The position numbers and the translations under genes are program-made. The notes under the pieces are model-generated. The model searched no databases, had not been told where the DNA came from, and saw only the letters and a list, made by a program, of their open reading frames with translations. Positions 9,211 through 18,033 of a stretch of 52,321 nt of DNA are shown here, in pieces. The DNA is from Anaerolineae bacterium. GTDB lineage: Bacteria; Chloroflexota; Anaerolineae; Aggregatilineales; Phototrophicaceae. Every line of letters begins with the position of its first letter. Positions within the stretch are counted from its first letter, which is position 1. The stretch lies in the NCBI GenBank assembly GCA_019912965.1, contig JAIOHM010000040.1, positions 1 through 52,321 of the forward strand, read 5' to 3'.

Positions 9211-9867
9211 ATGGACGAGATAAACACATATTATAAGGTCGTTGAACGTGCATTTGAGAAGCTGGCTCCATATTATGATGCGATATGTCTACCCATTTCA
9301 GGGGTGAGAGAGCAAGTGGCCGATCTCATTGCTTCAGGTGAGGGTTCGAGGATATTGGATGTTGCCACCGGCACAGGAGCACAGGCGTTCGCGTTTGCCA
9401 AGCGCGGTCACAACGTCGTAGGCATCGATTTGTCCGAGGCCATGATTCAAGTTGCTCGGAACAAAAACAAGACGGGAAAGGTGGGGTTTGAAGTAGTGGA
9501 TGCCACCCATCTAGTCTTTCCGAATGATAGCTTCGATGTCTCATCTATTTCCTTTGCCCTGCATGATATGCCCTTGGTGATTCGGGAAAAAGTATTGTCG
9601 GAAATGGTCAGGGTAACAAAATCCGGCGGAACTATCCTGATTGTTGATTACAGACTGCCTAAGAACCATCTGGGTAGATGGCTGGTTTATCACTTGATTG
9701 GGCTTTACGAATCAACCTACTATACCGAATTCATTGCATCTGACTTTCCAGGGCTGCTTGGAAAGGCAGGTGTTCAAATCGCCCTCGATCATCCTGTTCT
9801 TCTAGGGGTTGCTAGAATAATCAAGGGACTGAAATTGGGCAAGATAGCGACAGAGGCTGCTCAGTGA
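9211..9867 (+). CDS. Class I SAM-dependent methyltransferase
   Basis: The 218-residue protein has the Rossmann-type methyltransferase motifs: motif I ILDVATGTGAQ at about residues 47-57, the acidic end of strand 2 in VVGIDLSEAMI, VVDATHLVFPNDSFD (motif II) and the post-II segment GGTILIVDYRLP. It resembles UbiE/Methyltransf_11 family enzymes; the substrate cannot be told. A GGAGAAGAG run lies about 14 bp before the ATG. It stands between the copper operon and a broken second methyltransferase. A link to copper is not shown by the sequence. Confidence 0.85.
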   Translation: MDEINTYYKVVERAFEKLAPYYDAICLPISGVREQVADLIASGEGSRILDVATGTGAQAFAFAKRGHNVVGIDLSEAMIQVARNKNKTGKVGFEVVDATHLVFPNDSFDVSSISFALHDMPLVIREKVLSEMVRVTKSGGTILIVDYRLPKNHLGRWLVYHLIGLYESTYYTEFIASDFPGLLGKAGVQIALDHPVLLGVARIIKGLKLGKIATEAAQ

Positions 9868-9889
9868 TGATCCCATTGCGATCCAATAA

Positions 9890-9916
9890 GTCATTCCATG
9901 CTTGGCATGGAATGAC
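9890..9916. repeat. Perfect 12-bp stem hairpin (REP-like)
   Basis: GTCATTCCATGC, a 3-nt spacer TTG, and GCATGGAATGAC form a perfect inverted repeat between the two methyltransferase genes. It lacks a following T-run, so it is not a clear intrinsic terminator. Arms beginning GTCATTCC are typical of dispersed REP-like palindromes. Confidence 0.6.
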
Positions 9917-9933
9917 AAATCTGGCGATGTTCA

Positions 9934-10827
9934 ATGACTATTTTCAAAGCACATTGGGAAACTAACGCGGATCCGAATCAAAAAGATGATTTTGAGGAAA
10001 TCTGCCAAAGACTTAATCTCGCCAAAGGCGAAAAATTGCTGGATATCGGCTGTGAGATGACCGTCTATGCTGCCAAGAACTTTGGTGTGAATGTTCTTGG
10101 AGTTACGGTCAACAAATCGGTGCAAACTAGACTCAATCAGGTAATTGCTGGGTTAGGTTTGCCCGGTAGCGCCGTGAAATTAATGGATTACCGTAACTTG
10201 ATAGGCGTGAAATTTGATAAAGCCGTGTGTCTTGACCCGTCTGCGATTGTTCGATAAAAAGAAACCGTCACGCTATTTGGAACCATCTATAATTTACTTT
10301 ATCCCGGTGGTTTATTTCTGATCCAATGTATCGCGCCACCTCCAGTGACTTGGGCGGCCTCGATTGAGCCGCAGACTTGGTTGGCACGGCGCTTTGGCCT
10401 TATTCTCCGCCTGTCGTCGCAAGAACATTTGCCAACTTTTCAGATGGTTGATCTGATTGCTCGCCAGATTGGTTTTAATTTACAACTTGCAGATGATCTA
10501 AGCGAAACTTACCGTCTCCGCCTACAGTATTGGCTGAGCTATCTACAGATCTACCACAATACAGTCATAGGCGATACCAGTGAAACCATATTTCATGACT
10601 GGAATATCAACCTGTCAATTCTATTAAACCTCATTGAATCGGGCGATGTTCATTTTTTCCAATATTTGCTCTCTAAACCAGAAAACGCCCCCGATCATGT
10701 GTCGATTCCAGACTCTCAACGTTGCTGCGTACTTCGTGATTCACGAGTAAATCTCTCACCATACAGGCGAAACAGCCTACCCTTTCACCGTCATATAGCG
10801 CTAGTAGGATATCCCTCCCGGAAATAA
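9934..10827 (+). pseudogene. Broken cyclopropane-fatty-acyl-phospholipid synthase-like gene
   Basis: One frame is open from 9934 to 10827 except for TAA at 10255-10257. Before the stop lie family blocks AKGEKLLDIGC and AAKNFGVNVLGVTVNK; after it, in the same frame, come NLLYPGGLFLIQCI, a middle region and the family's C-terminal HFFQYLLSKP. The SAM-binding loop reads DIGCE instead of DIGCGWG, so several residues are lost as well. Intact CFA synthases transfer a methylene from SAM to membrane lipids. With a nonsense codon, a damaged cofactor loop and a shortened substrate region this copy is very likely dead. The tail after about 10700 has no family counterpart. Confidence 0.75.
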
Positions 10828-10909
10828 ACTGAATGTAAAGAGTGGTCTCAAGACTTCTGGAACGAGATGAAATGTAGGGAAAACCTAATTACAAGGACGG
10901 GGTAATACG

Positions 10910-11128
10910 ATGCGATGGCTAAAACAAATTTATTGGCCCGGATTTGAGACGATGGGATTGATACTGGCAGTATGGATCTGCGTCCTGCCATTTATTGCTC
11001 TGTTGATCGTCCCTCTCTTTGGAAGCCAAGTAGGACTGGCTATAGGGATCGCTCTTTTAATCGTGATGATGGCGATCTGCTGGGTCTTGTGTATTCCGGC
11101 AGTGGCGCGGCTGTTCAAGCAGCAGTAA
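10910..11128 (+). CDS. Small two-helix membrane protein, unknown function
   Basis: The 72-residue product has two hydrophobic segments at about 15-38 and 40-64 and a short basic tail (ARLFKQQ). AAGGACGGGG precedes the ATG. No family is recognised. It lies 33 bp before the PaaK-like gene and probably shares its transcript. The hydropathy pattern and ribosome site support a real gene; the role is unknown. Confidence 0.6.
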   Translation: MRWLKQIYWPGFETMGLILAVWICVLPFIALLIVPLFGSQVGLAIGIALLIVMMAICWVLCIPAVARLFKQQ

Positions 11129-11161
11129 GAAGTTACATGACTGCTGAATTGGAGGTGTATC

Positions 11162-12532
11162 ATGACTATTGCGACAATTTTGACGGTGTTGCCTACACTA
11201 CGCCAATTGCGAAAGCGTGAACACTGGGCTCGCGAGCAGTTAGAGGCGTATCAGGCTCAGGCATTAAGCCAACTCCGCGAATATGTCTACGCACACTCCC
11301 CATTTTACCAGCGATTTCACCAAGGATTAATGAACCGTCCTTTAAGCGAACTGCCAGTATTGACGAAAGCCATGATGATGGAGCATTTCGACGATCTCGT
11401 AACGGATCGTGCGATTCATCTGGAAGATATTAGAGTGCATATGGCAGCACTACAAAACGATCAGCGATACCTTAATCGTTATTGGGTCACAGCGACTTCT
11501 GGCAGCAGTGGACATCCAGGTATTTTTCTCTTCAATCGTCCTGAGTGGGCAACTGTGATTGCCTCGTTTGCGCGCGGTCAGGAATGGGGCGGTCTCAAGG
11601 TGGATCTGCGGCATCGACGGAAAATGGCGGTTGTGTCTTCTACGGCTTCCCTGCATATGTCTTTCCGTGTCGGCCTGACAGTTCAGAGTCCCTGGGTATC
11701 GACCTTGCGTTTAGCGGCTGCAGAACCCCTTCCAAGTATCGTGCAGCACCTCAACGAATTTCAACCCGACATTCTCATTGCTTATGCTTCGATGGCTCGC
11801 ATTCTGGCAGAGGAACAGCACGCTGGACGAGTTCAGATTAAACCTAGTGTCATTTTCACCAGTTCGGAAGTGCTAACTGATGAGACACGGCGGCGTGTGG
11901 AAGACGCTTGGGGCAAAGTCCTCTTTAACGAGTATGCAGCCACTGAAAGCGGGGGGCTGGCAGCAGAACGAAATGACCATCGTGGGTTGTATCTATTTGA
12001 AGATCTCGTCATTTTTGAGGTTGTAGACAAAGAATACCGCCCTGTACCGCCCGGTGAATTCGGCGACAAGGTACTACTCACTGCGCTGTTCAAACGAACC
12101 CAACCCCTTATCCGCTATGAACTACATGATAGCCTGCGGCTAGCGCCAGAACTCTACCATCTATCAGAGTCTCCGTTCACCCTGGTTGACGGTATTCAGG
12201 GGCGTACAGAAGACACTCTGTATTTCCCTGGTGTGCAAGGTGGCAAGATCGCTGTCCATCCAAGTGTTTTTCACCCAGTGATGGATACTATACCCAGCAA
12301 TGGGTGGCAGATCGTGCAGAATGCGGATGGGTTAACACTCCTGTTAAGTAATGTGCGAGGATCATTCTCAGATGATAACCTCGTAGGGCAATTACAGCAG
12401 ATTTTGGCAAGCCTAGATGTGATTGTTCCATCTGTGACCGTGCAGCGAGTTTCAGCCATCCCGAAAGGTGCTGGGGGGAAAGCGCCATTGATCAAATCAA
12501 ATATCAATCAAGTTTCTCTTGAAAGTCACTGA
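11162..12532 (+). CDS. PaaK/CapK-like adenylate-forming enzyme
   Basis: The 456-residue protein matches the phenylacetate-CoA ligase / coenzyme F390 synthetase branch of the ANL superfamily: an N-terminal region with FYQRF, the phosphate-binding loop TATSGSSGHPG at about residue 115, the adenine motif NEYAATESGG near 260 and a C-terminal domain beginning near 340. It should activate a carboxylate as acyl-AMP, perhaps followed by transfer to CoA; the substrate is not evident. GGAGGTG lies 6 bp before the ATG. Its location between metal genes gives no clear functional hint. Confidence 0.8.
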   Translation: MTIATILTVLPTLRQLRKREHWAREQLEAYQAQALSQLREYVYAHSPFYQRFHQGLMNRPLSELPVLTKAMMMEHFDDLVTDRAIHLEDIRVHMAALQNDQRYLNRYWVTATSGSSGHPGIFLFNRPEWATVIASFARGQEWGGLKVDLRHRRKMAVVSSTASLHMSFRVGLTVQSPWVSTLRLAAAEPLPSIVQHLNEFQPDILIAYASMARILAEEQHAGRVQIKPSVIFTSSEVLTDETRRRVEDAWGKVLFNEYAATESGGLAAERNDHRGLYLFEDLVIFEVVDKEYRPVPPGEFGDKVLLTALFKRTQPLIRYELHDSLRLAPELYHLSESPFTLVDGIQGRTEDTLYFPGVQGGKIAVHPSVFHPVMDTIPSNGWQIVQNADGLTLLLSNVRGSFSDDNLVGQLQQILASLDVIVPSVTVQRVSAIPKGAGGKAPLIKSNINQVSLESH

Positions 12533-12567
12533 ATCCTAAGGGCAACATCGCCATTAAATGCAAGATC

Positions 12568-12598
12568 ACATACTACACAATTCTTGTGGATGGTATGT
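12568..12598. promoter_or_regulatory. Imperfect dyad before the YHS gene
   Basis: ACATAC and GTATGT form the outer arms, and CACAA / TTGTG the inner arms, of a 31-bp imperfect inverted repeat that ends 39 bp before the YHS gene. Operator or hairpin in the leader; no regulator can be named. Confidence 0.35.
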
Positions 12599-12636
12599 AA
12601 ACTGTTCAATAACAGATAGATCAATGGAGGTAAGAA

Positions 12637-12825
12637 ATGTTAGTTAAAGATCCAGTTTGTGGGATGGAAATCGATCCGAATACGGCGGCTGGTAAATCTG
12701 AATACCAGGGACAGACCTACTATTTCTGCTCACCTGGCTGTAAAAAGTCTTTCGACAAAGAGCCGGAAAAGTATGTTAATGACACACAGGGTGGTGAACA
12801 CGCTCAGGGTGAGCATCATCACTGA
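12637..12825 (+). CDS. YHS-domain protein
   Basis: The 62-residue protein is a lone YHS domain (VKDPVCGMEIDP, then YYFCSPGCKKSFDKEPEKY) with a His-rich tail ending EHHH. It closely resembles the YHS domain at the front of the ATPase at 5719. YHS domains bind metal through their cysteines; free forms are found beside copper and heavy-metal efflux genes. GGAGG stands 7 bp before the ATG. It seems to be a separate cytoplasmic copper-binding unit, flanked downstream by a two-way terminator. Confidence 0.88.
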   Translation: MLVKDPVCGMEIDPNTAAGKSEYQGQTYYFCSPGCKKSFDKEPEKYVNDTQGGEHAQGEHHH

Positions 12826-12877
12826 GATGTCTCCAGAGATGTAGAGTTTCCTCTGAGGATATTAGAGTGTCAATGAA

Positions 12878-12907
12878 AAATTGGGTGGAGAACTCTCCAC
12901 CCAATTT
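12878..12907. terminator. Bidirectional terminator between convergent genes
   Basis: AAATTGGGTGGAG, a 4-nt loop and CTCCACCCAATTT give a perfect 13-bp stem with A-rich and T-rich ends. It lies between the plus-strand YHS gene and the minus-strand DUF305 gene, so it can stop both transcripts. Confidence 0.85.
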
Positions 12908-12917
12908 GTAGTGCTGA

Positions 12918-13538
12918 CTAAGCGGACAGATCGGTTATGAGCAGTTCTATAGCCTCAATTTCTGCGCTCTGATCATCAATGATTTGTTGAGCCAGAGCAA
13001 GGAGATCGGCATGACCTGTATCTGCAGGTACCCGATCTAATAAGCGTTGCGACATGTGAATAGCATCATCGTGATGATCTATCATCGACTCTAACCAGGC
13101 GATTTCGTAGTCAATACCTTCAAGACGGTTGAATCCCGCCATCATTCCCATCATCATTGCTGGGTCGGTATGAGGCATTCCTGCCATACCGCCGTGATCC
13201 ATGCCTTCCATATTATCGCCCATCATATCTGTCATAGACATGGGCGTATATTGGACGTTATACCAGTCGAGTAACCAGGTCTGCATCGTCTCAATTTCTG
13301 CGCTTTGTGCATCAATGATGTTCTGACAGAGCGTAGTAACACTTTCCGTAGTGGCTTTCGCCAGACAATCATTAGCCATATCGAGGGCCATTTGATGATG
13401 ATCGATCATACCTTCCAGAAAGCGGAGTTCTGCGCGTCCTGCACGACCCTCAACGGGAGCATCGGCGAAAACTGCTGGTATCGCTAACGATGACATTAGT
13501 AGAACGACCAATCCGAGTAGAAGCCATATCTTTTTCAT
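12918..13538 (-). CDS. Secreted DUF305 protein, tandem-domain form
   Basis: The 206-residue protein has a signal peptide (MKKIWLLLGLVVLLMSSLA, cleavage after VFA) and two copies of the DUF305 four-helix pattern, EGMIDHHQMALDMAN and ESMIDHHDDAIHMSQ, each followed by IIDAQSAEIE or IIDDQSAEIE. The Met/His-rich linker (about 100-135: MTDMMGDNM, MDHGGMAGM) could bind copper. DUF305 proteins are ferritin-like and are often found with copper resistance genes. AGGAG lies 7 bp before the ATG. The gene diverges from the cytochrome c gene across an intergenic region with two island motifs. Confidence 0.88.
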   Translation of the reverse strand: MKKIWLLLGLVVLLMSSLAIPAVFADAPVEGRAGRAELRFLEGMIDHHQMALDMANDCLAKATTESVTTLCQNIIDAQSAEIETMQTWLLDWYNVQYTPMSMTDMMGDNMEGMDHGGMAGMPHTDPAMMMGMMAGFNRLEGIDYEIAWLESMIDHHDDAIHMSQRLLDRVPADTGHADLLALAQQIIDDQSAEIEAIELLITDLSA

Positions 13539-13869
13539 GGAAATCTCCTGTTCTCATTAAAGTTGACAAACGGTAGTTCTTGCACGGTATCGTTCTTCTC
13601 CCTGTATTTCCAGGATTTTAGAGTATAGACCGAAGTATGTATTGCTTTTATGCGCCAAATTGCCTGTTTTTCTGTTTACAAAAACACGCCAAATTGCCTA
13701 TGTAAAGAGATGAAAATATCGCTAAATTCCATAGTTTATCTTTTCGACAACGTACCTTATGGGACTTTCCTACTTAATCAGGCCCTAGTTGGCTGGACAA
13801 ATGGCTGATTTGTTAGTGTATGTGAATAGCTAAATAGCGGGTAGTAAGACTCATATTTGTGGAGATGGG
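13539..13869. other. 331-bp divergent intergenic region
   Basis: No gene is visible. The region is AT-rich, separates the DUF305 and cytochrome c genes and holds two direct copies of the island motif (13652-13702). It must contain promoters for both directions, but no consensus -35/-10 pair stands out. Confidence 0.6.
13652..13702 (+). promoter_or_regulatory. Island motif, copies 4 and 5 (direct repeat)
   Basis: GCGCCAAATTGCCTGTT at 13652-13668 and ACGCCAAATTGCCTATG at 13686-13702 share CGCCAAATTGCCT exactly, with 34 bp between starts (about three helical turns). They define the best form of the eight-copy motif and lie between divergent copper-related genes. An operator role is inferred. 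Confidence 0.6.
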
Positions 13870-14325
13870 ATGAATTGCATGATGTGGTTTGGAATTCTCA
13901 TTGTATTTTTTACAGCCACCGCCTGCACACAGACAGCCGAAATCAGCGTGCGGGGTATCAATTTCAACGAAAATCAGATAGTGCAAGGCCAACAGATTTA
14001 CGCGCAATTTTGCGCGTCGTGTCATGGCGCAAACGGAGAGGGGCAATTCCCAGATGCGCCACTTGTGCCAGACTCTACAGGACGTTTTGGTGCGCCACCC
14101 CACACTGGGGCCGGACACACCTGGCATCATGGTGATGAACTTCTTATTCGTTATGTTCAAGAAGGGGGCATGGGAAGCCCATCCAGCTTCTATCCTATGC
14201 CCGCATTTGGCGACTCGCTCACCGAGGATGATATTCTACTGGTCATTGCTTACCTCAAGACTCTCTGGAACGATGAGCAGCGTGCCTACCAGCAGCAAGC
14301 GACTGAAGCCGAACATAGCAATTAA
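13870..14325 (+). CDS. Class I cytochrome c lipoprotein
   Basis: The 151-residue product has a short hydrophobic signal ending in ATAC (lipid Cys at 19) and a cytochrome c domain with C48-AS-C51-H52 as heme site and a PMPAFGDSLTEDD segment supplying the axial Met; VIAYLKTLW forms the last helix. It should be an extracytoplasmic membrane-tethered electron carrier. The gene precedes copB by 127 bp with one island motif between them. It resembles the cytochrome domain of the fusion at 4554 and could accept electrons from that chain (inference). Confidence 0.85.
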   Translation: MNCMMWFGILIVFFTATACTQTAEISVRGINFNENQIVQGQQIYAQFCASCHGANGEGQFPDAPLVPDSTGRFGAPPHTGAGHTWHHGDELLIRYVQEGGMGSPSSFYPMPAFGDSLTEDDILLVIAYLKTLWNDEQRAYQQQATEAEHSN

Positions 14326-14362
14326 CAGGTGTTAAATTGCAATATATTGTTTTTAATCTCAA

Positions 14363-14379
14363 AACAGGCTAAATGACGC
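14363..14379 (-). promoter_or_regulatory. Island motif, copy 6
   Basis: On the minus strand this reads GCGTCATTTAGCCTGTT, matching the 17-bp consensus at most positions. It lies 73 bp before the copB start, in a short gap otherwise without genes. Confidence 0.5.
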
Positions 14380-14452
14380 ATTCGCGCTTTGTGTGAGACG
14401 ACTATGATGTGAAAGTGTCTATAGAAATCAGCCAAGAAATAGGAGAGTGCCC

Positions 14453-16636
14453 ATGAACGCCACTCCGCACCAACACGACGATACACATCAACATGAGCCA
14501 ATGACCGATACTATGGATCATTCCGCTCATGCCAAACATCAAGAACATGCTCATCAGATGGATAGCCTTACTGCCAAAACAGATCATAGGGATAACAGTG
14601 AACATGGCGGCCACGATGCTCATGCCGGTCATGGTGTGATGCACGAAGGTCACACGAATATGATGCGGAACCGCTTCTTTGTCTCGCTGCCGCTAACCCT
14701 GATTGTGCTGCTGTACTCACCCATGATCCAGAACTGGTTTAGCTTCTCAATGCCGACTTTCCCCGGCAGCGAATTCATCGCGCCTGTTCTGGGGAGCATC
14801 ATCTTTTTCTATGGCGGGCTGCCATTTTTAGGAATGGCACGGCAGGAAATTGCTTTGCGTCAACCAGGGATGATGACCCTGATCTCACTGGCGATTACCA
14901 CCGCCTATCTTTACAGCCTCGGCCTTTTCTTCTTTCCGCCAACGGATGCGATGGGAATGCAGCCCGGCGTGATGATGGACTTCTTCTGGGAACTGGCGAC
15001 GCTGATCACCGTCATGCTACTCGGTCACTGGATCGAACTTCGCAGTGTTGGGCAGGCACAGGGCGCGTTACGCGAACTGGCGAAACTGCTGCCGGATACT
15101 GCCGAACGCATTTTACCATCAGGTGAAACTGAAACGATTGCGGCAAGCCAGTTGCGGGCGGGAGATCGTGTCCTCATCCGTCCGGGGGCAAGTGTTCCAT
15201 CGGATGGACTGGTGGCAGAAGGCGAGAGCAGCATCAATGAAGCCATGATTACAGGCGAAAGTATGCCTGTCCATAAACGACCAGGCGACCAAGTCATTGG
15301 TGGGACGGTCAATACATCCGGCTCGCTGCGTGTCGAAATTCAACAGGTCGGCGCGAACACCGCGCTAGCTGGCATCATGCGCTTAGTCGAGGATGCCCAG
15401 AAGAGCCAGTCCCGTGCCCAAACATTGGCGCAGCGGGCAGCATTTTACCTAACGATCATCGCTATCATCGCTGGTATTTTGACAATGATTGGTTGGTTGG
15501 TCTTCACGGGTAGTCTCTCGGATGCGGTGCGAAATACCGTGACCGTGCTGGTGATTGCCTGCCCGCATGCACTTGGTTTAGCCGTGCCGTTAGTGGTGGC
15601 GATTTCGACCACGCTTTCTGCCCGCAACGGCTTGTTGGTGCGTAAACGCATGGCGCTGGAAACTGCAAAAGACCTGAACTACATCATCTTTGACAAGACG
15701 GGAACACTCACCAAAGGTGAGCAGGGTGTTGTGGACTTTGACGTGAATGGGCTGAGCCGGGAGGAAGCCCTGGGTATCGCTGCCGGGATTGAGGGAGACA
15801 GTGAACACATGGTGGCTGAGGCTATCCGCAGCTATGTACAGGCGGAAAACGTTGACCCTGTAGCGGTAAGTAATTTTGAGAGCCTTGCGGGGCGTGGCGT
15901 AAAGGCAAGCGTAAATGGCACAACATATTACATGGGTGGGCCACGCCTACTCGAACAGCAGGGACTAAGCGTACCAGCCGTGCTGGAAGCTGCTAAACAA
16001 AAAGCTGAGAGTGCTGGTCAGGCAGTCATCTATCTGGCGAATCAGACTGAAATTGTAGCTCAGTTTGCTATTGCAGATGTGATCCGCGAGGAAAGCAGAC
16101 AAGCGATCAAACAGTTGCATGACCTGGGGTTAAAAGTAGCGATGCTTACGGGTGATAGTGAAGCGGTGGCGCGAGCAGTGGCGAAGGAACTAGAAATTGA
16201 CACTTACTTTGCCCAGGTACTGCCCGAACACAAGGCCGATAAAGTGCGTGAGTTGCAGCAGGGTGGAAATAAGGTAGCGATGGTCGGTGACGGGGTGAAT
16301 GACGCACCAGCCCTGGTGACAGCCGATGTGGGTATTGCGATTGGGGCGGGAACTGATGTCGCTATCGAGAGTGCTGGGATTATTCTGGTGCGCTCGAACC
16401 CACTGGACATTGTAAAGATTATCCGGTTGAGCCGGGCTACCTATCGGAAGATGATCCAAAATCTTGTCTGGGCAACAGGCTACAACGTCGTGGCGATTCC
16501 CCTGGCGATGGGGATCCTAGCACCAATTGGGATCACGCTTGACCCCGCGATTGGTGCGGTGTTTATGGCAGTCAGCACAGTTGTCGTTTCGATCAATGCT
16601 CAGTTGATGCGTGGGCTGGATCTGTCAAGCAGCTAA
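14453..16636 (+). CDS. copB: CopB-type copper P1B ATPase with His-rich N-terminus
   Basis: The 727-residue pump starts with a His-rich, Met-containing tail (residues 1-65, many HxH and HxxH clusters) instead of HMA domains. It carries the C370-P-H372 membrane motif, which marks the CopB (P1B-3) class known for Cu(II)/Cu(I) export, plus TGES, D414-KTGT, SEHM in place of SEHP, and GDGVNDAP. The ATG at 14453 is preferred over GTG at 14447 because AGGAG stands 7 bp before it. CopB is the second of three copper ATPases in the window. A terminator-like hairpin follows the gene. Confidence 0.95.
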   Translation: MNATPHQHDDTHQHEPMTDTMDHSAHAKHQEHAHQMDSLTAKTDHRDNSEHGGHDAHAGHGVMHEGHTNMMRNRFFVSLPLTLIVLLYSPMIQNWFSFSMPTFPGSEFIAPVLGSIIFFYGGLPFLGMARQEIALRQPGMMTLISLAITTAYLYSLGLFFFPPTDAMGMQPGVMMDFFWELATLITVMLLGHWIELRSVGQAQGALRELAKLLPDTAERILPSGETETIAASQLRAGDRVLIRPGASVPSDGLVAEGESSINEAMITGESMPVHKRPGDQVIGGTVNTSGSLRVEIQQVGANTALAGIMRLVEDAQKSQSRAQTLAQRAAFYLTIIAIIAGILTMIGWLVFTGSLSDAVRNTVTVLVIACPHALGLAVPLVVAISTTLSARNGLLVRKRMALETAKDLNYIIFDKTGTLTKGEQGVVDFDVNGLSREEALGIAAGIEGDSEHMVAEAIRSYVQAENVDPVAVSNFESLAGRGVKASVNGTTYYMGGPRLLEQQGLSVPAVLEAAKQKAESAGQAVIYLANQTEIVAQFAIADVIREESRQAIKQLHDLGLKVAMLTGDSEAVARAVAKELEIDTYFAQVLPEHKADKVRELQQGGNKVAMVGDGVNDAPALVTADVGIAIGAGTDVAIESAGIILVRSNPLDIVKIIRLSRATYRKMIQNLVWATGYNVVAIPLAMGILAPIGITLDPAIGAVFMAVSTVVVSINAQLMRGLDLSSS

Positions 16637-16666
16637 GTATCTCTAAAATGAGCTACGGCATTTTGT

Positions 16667-16695
16667 TGAGGAGCTACTATTCTGGTAGCTCCTCA
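16667..16695 (+). terminator. Hairpin after copB
   Basis: TGAGGAGCTAC, a 7-nt loop and GTAGCTCCTCA form a perfect 11-bp stem 31 bp after the copB stop. No strong T-run follows, so termination may be partial. Confidence 0.65.
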
Positions 16696-16763
16696 TGAAT
16701 GTTTAGTGATTTGTAAGTCGGCTCAGATTATTGTCGCCACATACAAATCAAGGAGCGATTCAT

Positions 16764-17246
16764 TTGTCACGTAAACGCAAATATATCGTCGGATTATTAG
16801 GCATTGCCTTCGCGGGTCTTCTACTCTTACAAATTTTCCCCATTGGCAGGATTCGTCCGGTATTTGCCCGCGAACCCAATCCGCCGATCACAGCAAGCGT
16901 TGAATGGGACTCGCAGGAGAAAGAGCGCATGGTGCGTACAGCCTGTTTCGACTGTCACAGCAATGAAACTGTCTATCCTTGGTATTCGCATATTGCGCCT
17001 GTTTCATGGCTTGTGACACGGGATGTGAATCGGGGGCGTGATGCAATGAACTTCTCAGAGGATGCGCCTACAGAATACAATTTGGAAGATTTGGAATGGC
17101 ATCTTTTTAACGACATGCCGCCGCGTTTGTACTTAATCCTGCATCCGGAAGCAGATTTAACGGATGAGCAAAAGGCGATTTTGCTATCAGGATTTCAGGC
17201 AACCTTCACAGAGGCTTCGCACGAGGGGATGGATATGGATGATTGA
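16764..17246 (+). CDS. Membrane-anchored heme-binding-domain protein
   Basis: The 160-residue protein has one N-terminal membrane segment (about 8-27) and the heme-binding domain pattern TACFDCHSNETVYPWYSHIAP with heme motif C61-x2-C64-H65, then NDMPPRLYLILHPEADLT. This is the small Haem_bd family of extracytoplasmic c-type heme proteins. TTG at 16764 is the chosen start because AAGGAG lies 8 bp upstream; an earlier TTG at 16731 lacks a site. Its end overlaps the start of the thioredoxin-like gene by 8 bp, which couples the two. It is probably part of the extracytoplasmic redox chain near CopB. Confidence 0.78.
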   Translation: MSRKRKYIVGLLGIAFAGLLLLQIFPIGRIRPVFAREPNPPITASVEWDSQEKERMVRTACFDCHSNETVYPWYSHIAPVSWLVTRDVNRGRDAMNFSEDAPTEYNLEDLEWHLFNDMPPRLYLILHPEADLTDEQKAILLSGFQATFTEASHEGMDMDD

Positions 17247-17688
17247 GATATCTTCAACAGATTCCTCAAATGAACGTAAATTCTTTAACATTCTTACCCC
17301 TACATTGCTCATTCTCATCATGCTCATAGTCGCTGCGTGCGGCGGTGGTACAAAATCTACAATTTCATTCCCCTTGGCTACGGATCGCCCAACCTTTCTG
17401 TTCTTTTTCACTGATGGCTGACCGCCCTGAGCACAAATGATGCCCATCGTGAATGGGCTTGAAGCAGCATTTGGCAATGAGATGGCATTTCTCTATATGA
17501 ATGCGGTTGATGATGCGGAGGGACAAAAAGCCTTCGACTCATTGAGCTTACCCGGTCATCCAGGCTACGTGATTTTCACGCCTGCTGGTGAAGAACTGTA
17601 CCGTTCGTTCGGTATCCTGCGTGAACACAACTTGCAAGAAGCAATCGAAGGCGCACTGAGCAATCCAATAATTACCGACACCCGATAG
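17239..17688 (+). CDS. Thioredoxin-like lipoprotein with two in-frame UGA: candidate UxxU selenoprotein
   Basis: One frame runs from ATG 17239 (GAGGGG upstream) to TAG 17686-17688, interrupted only by TGA at 17419-17421 and 17428-17430. Before them lie a lipoprotein signal (VAAC, Cys 34) and the thioredoxin strand TFLFFFTDG; after them PIVNGLEAAFG, the cis-Pro region GHPGYVIF and PAGEELYRSFG. The TGAs occupy residues 61 and 64, giving TDG-U-PP-U-AQMM where thioredoxins have CxxC; the homologous site of the protein at 50144 reads GDGCPHC. A stem-loop 12 nt after the second TGA fits a bacterial SECIS. Read as selenocysteine this is a 149-residue extracytoplasmic redox lipoprotein. The alternative is a pseudogene, and an apparent relic lies just downstream. 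Selenium genes are not in the window. Confidence 0.6.
17442..17458 (+). promoter_or_regulatory. Candidate bacterial SECIS hairpin
   Basis: GCCCAT, loop CGTGA and ATGGGC form a 6-bp stem with a 5-nt apical loop. The loop begins 17 nt after the second TGA and 26 nt after the first; its GU lies at nt 19-20 past the second TGA, almost the spacing in E. coli fdhF. A G among the first two loop bases is a known bacterial SECIS feature. A short stem like this can arise by chance. Confidence 0.45.
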
Positions 17689-17703
17689 TTTATGAAGCGC
17701 ATA

Positions 17704-17924
17704 TGCGTATGTTTTACGCCGCAATCCTCGTATCGGCTTCTATTGGTGCAGCAGTCATCGGAAAATAGAAGGGAATGTGGTTTGAGTCACAATCACGCGG
17801 CGAGATCAACCTCAAAGTTGCGTGCCAATCGGTAAAGTCACACTCGTTGTCACTGGCAGCTTGGTTGTCTGCTCGGCAGTTTATCACTTGGTTATCATGC
17901 TGCAAACCGGTGCGGTTATCTAAG
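17704..17924 (+). pseudogene. Relic of a small membrane protein
   Basis: An ATG at 17704 opens a signal-like stretch (MFYAAILVSASIGAAVIG) ended by TAG in an A-rich run. After a one-base shift the sequence continues past an in-frame TGA into SCVPIGKVTLVVTGSLVVCS and AVYHLVIMLQTGAVI, closing at TAA 17922-17924. The two hydrophobic blocks suggest a decayed or mis-assembled two-helix protein. No family is recognised. The rest of the stretch from 17689 to 18033 holds no gene. Confidence 0.3.
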
Positions 17925-18033
17925 CGCGATTAGAAGGCGGCCTGTGATAACGATATACACCACCCCTATCAGGCTATACCCTCATACATGAGTACATAAG
18001 TCAAAACTTGCAACGTCTGCCCTAGACAGAAGC

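Noticed and set aside
12546..12562. Possible island motif before the YHS gene (TCGCCATTAAATGCAAG)
   Set aside because: The spacing between CGCC and GC is off by two bases, so it does not fit the consensus.
17419..17430. Reading TGA as Trp (alternative genetic code) to explain the in-frame stops
   Set aside because: Many intact genes end at TGA at the expected length, ATGA overlaps are common, and Trp is coded by TGG throughout. Trp-x-x-Trp would also make no sense in a thioredoxin site.
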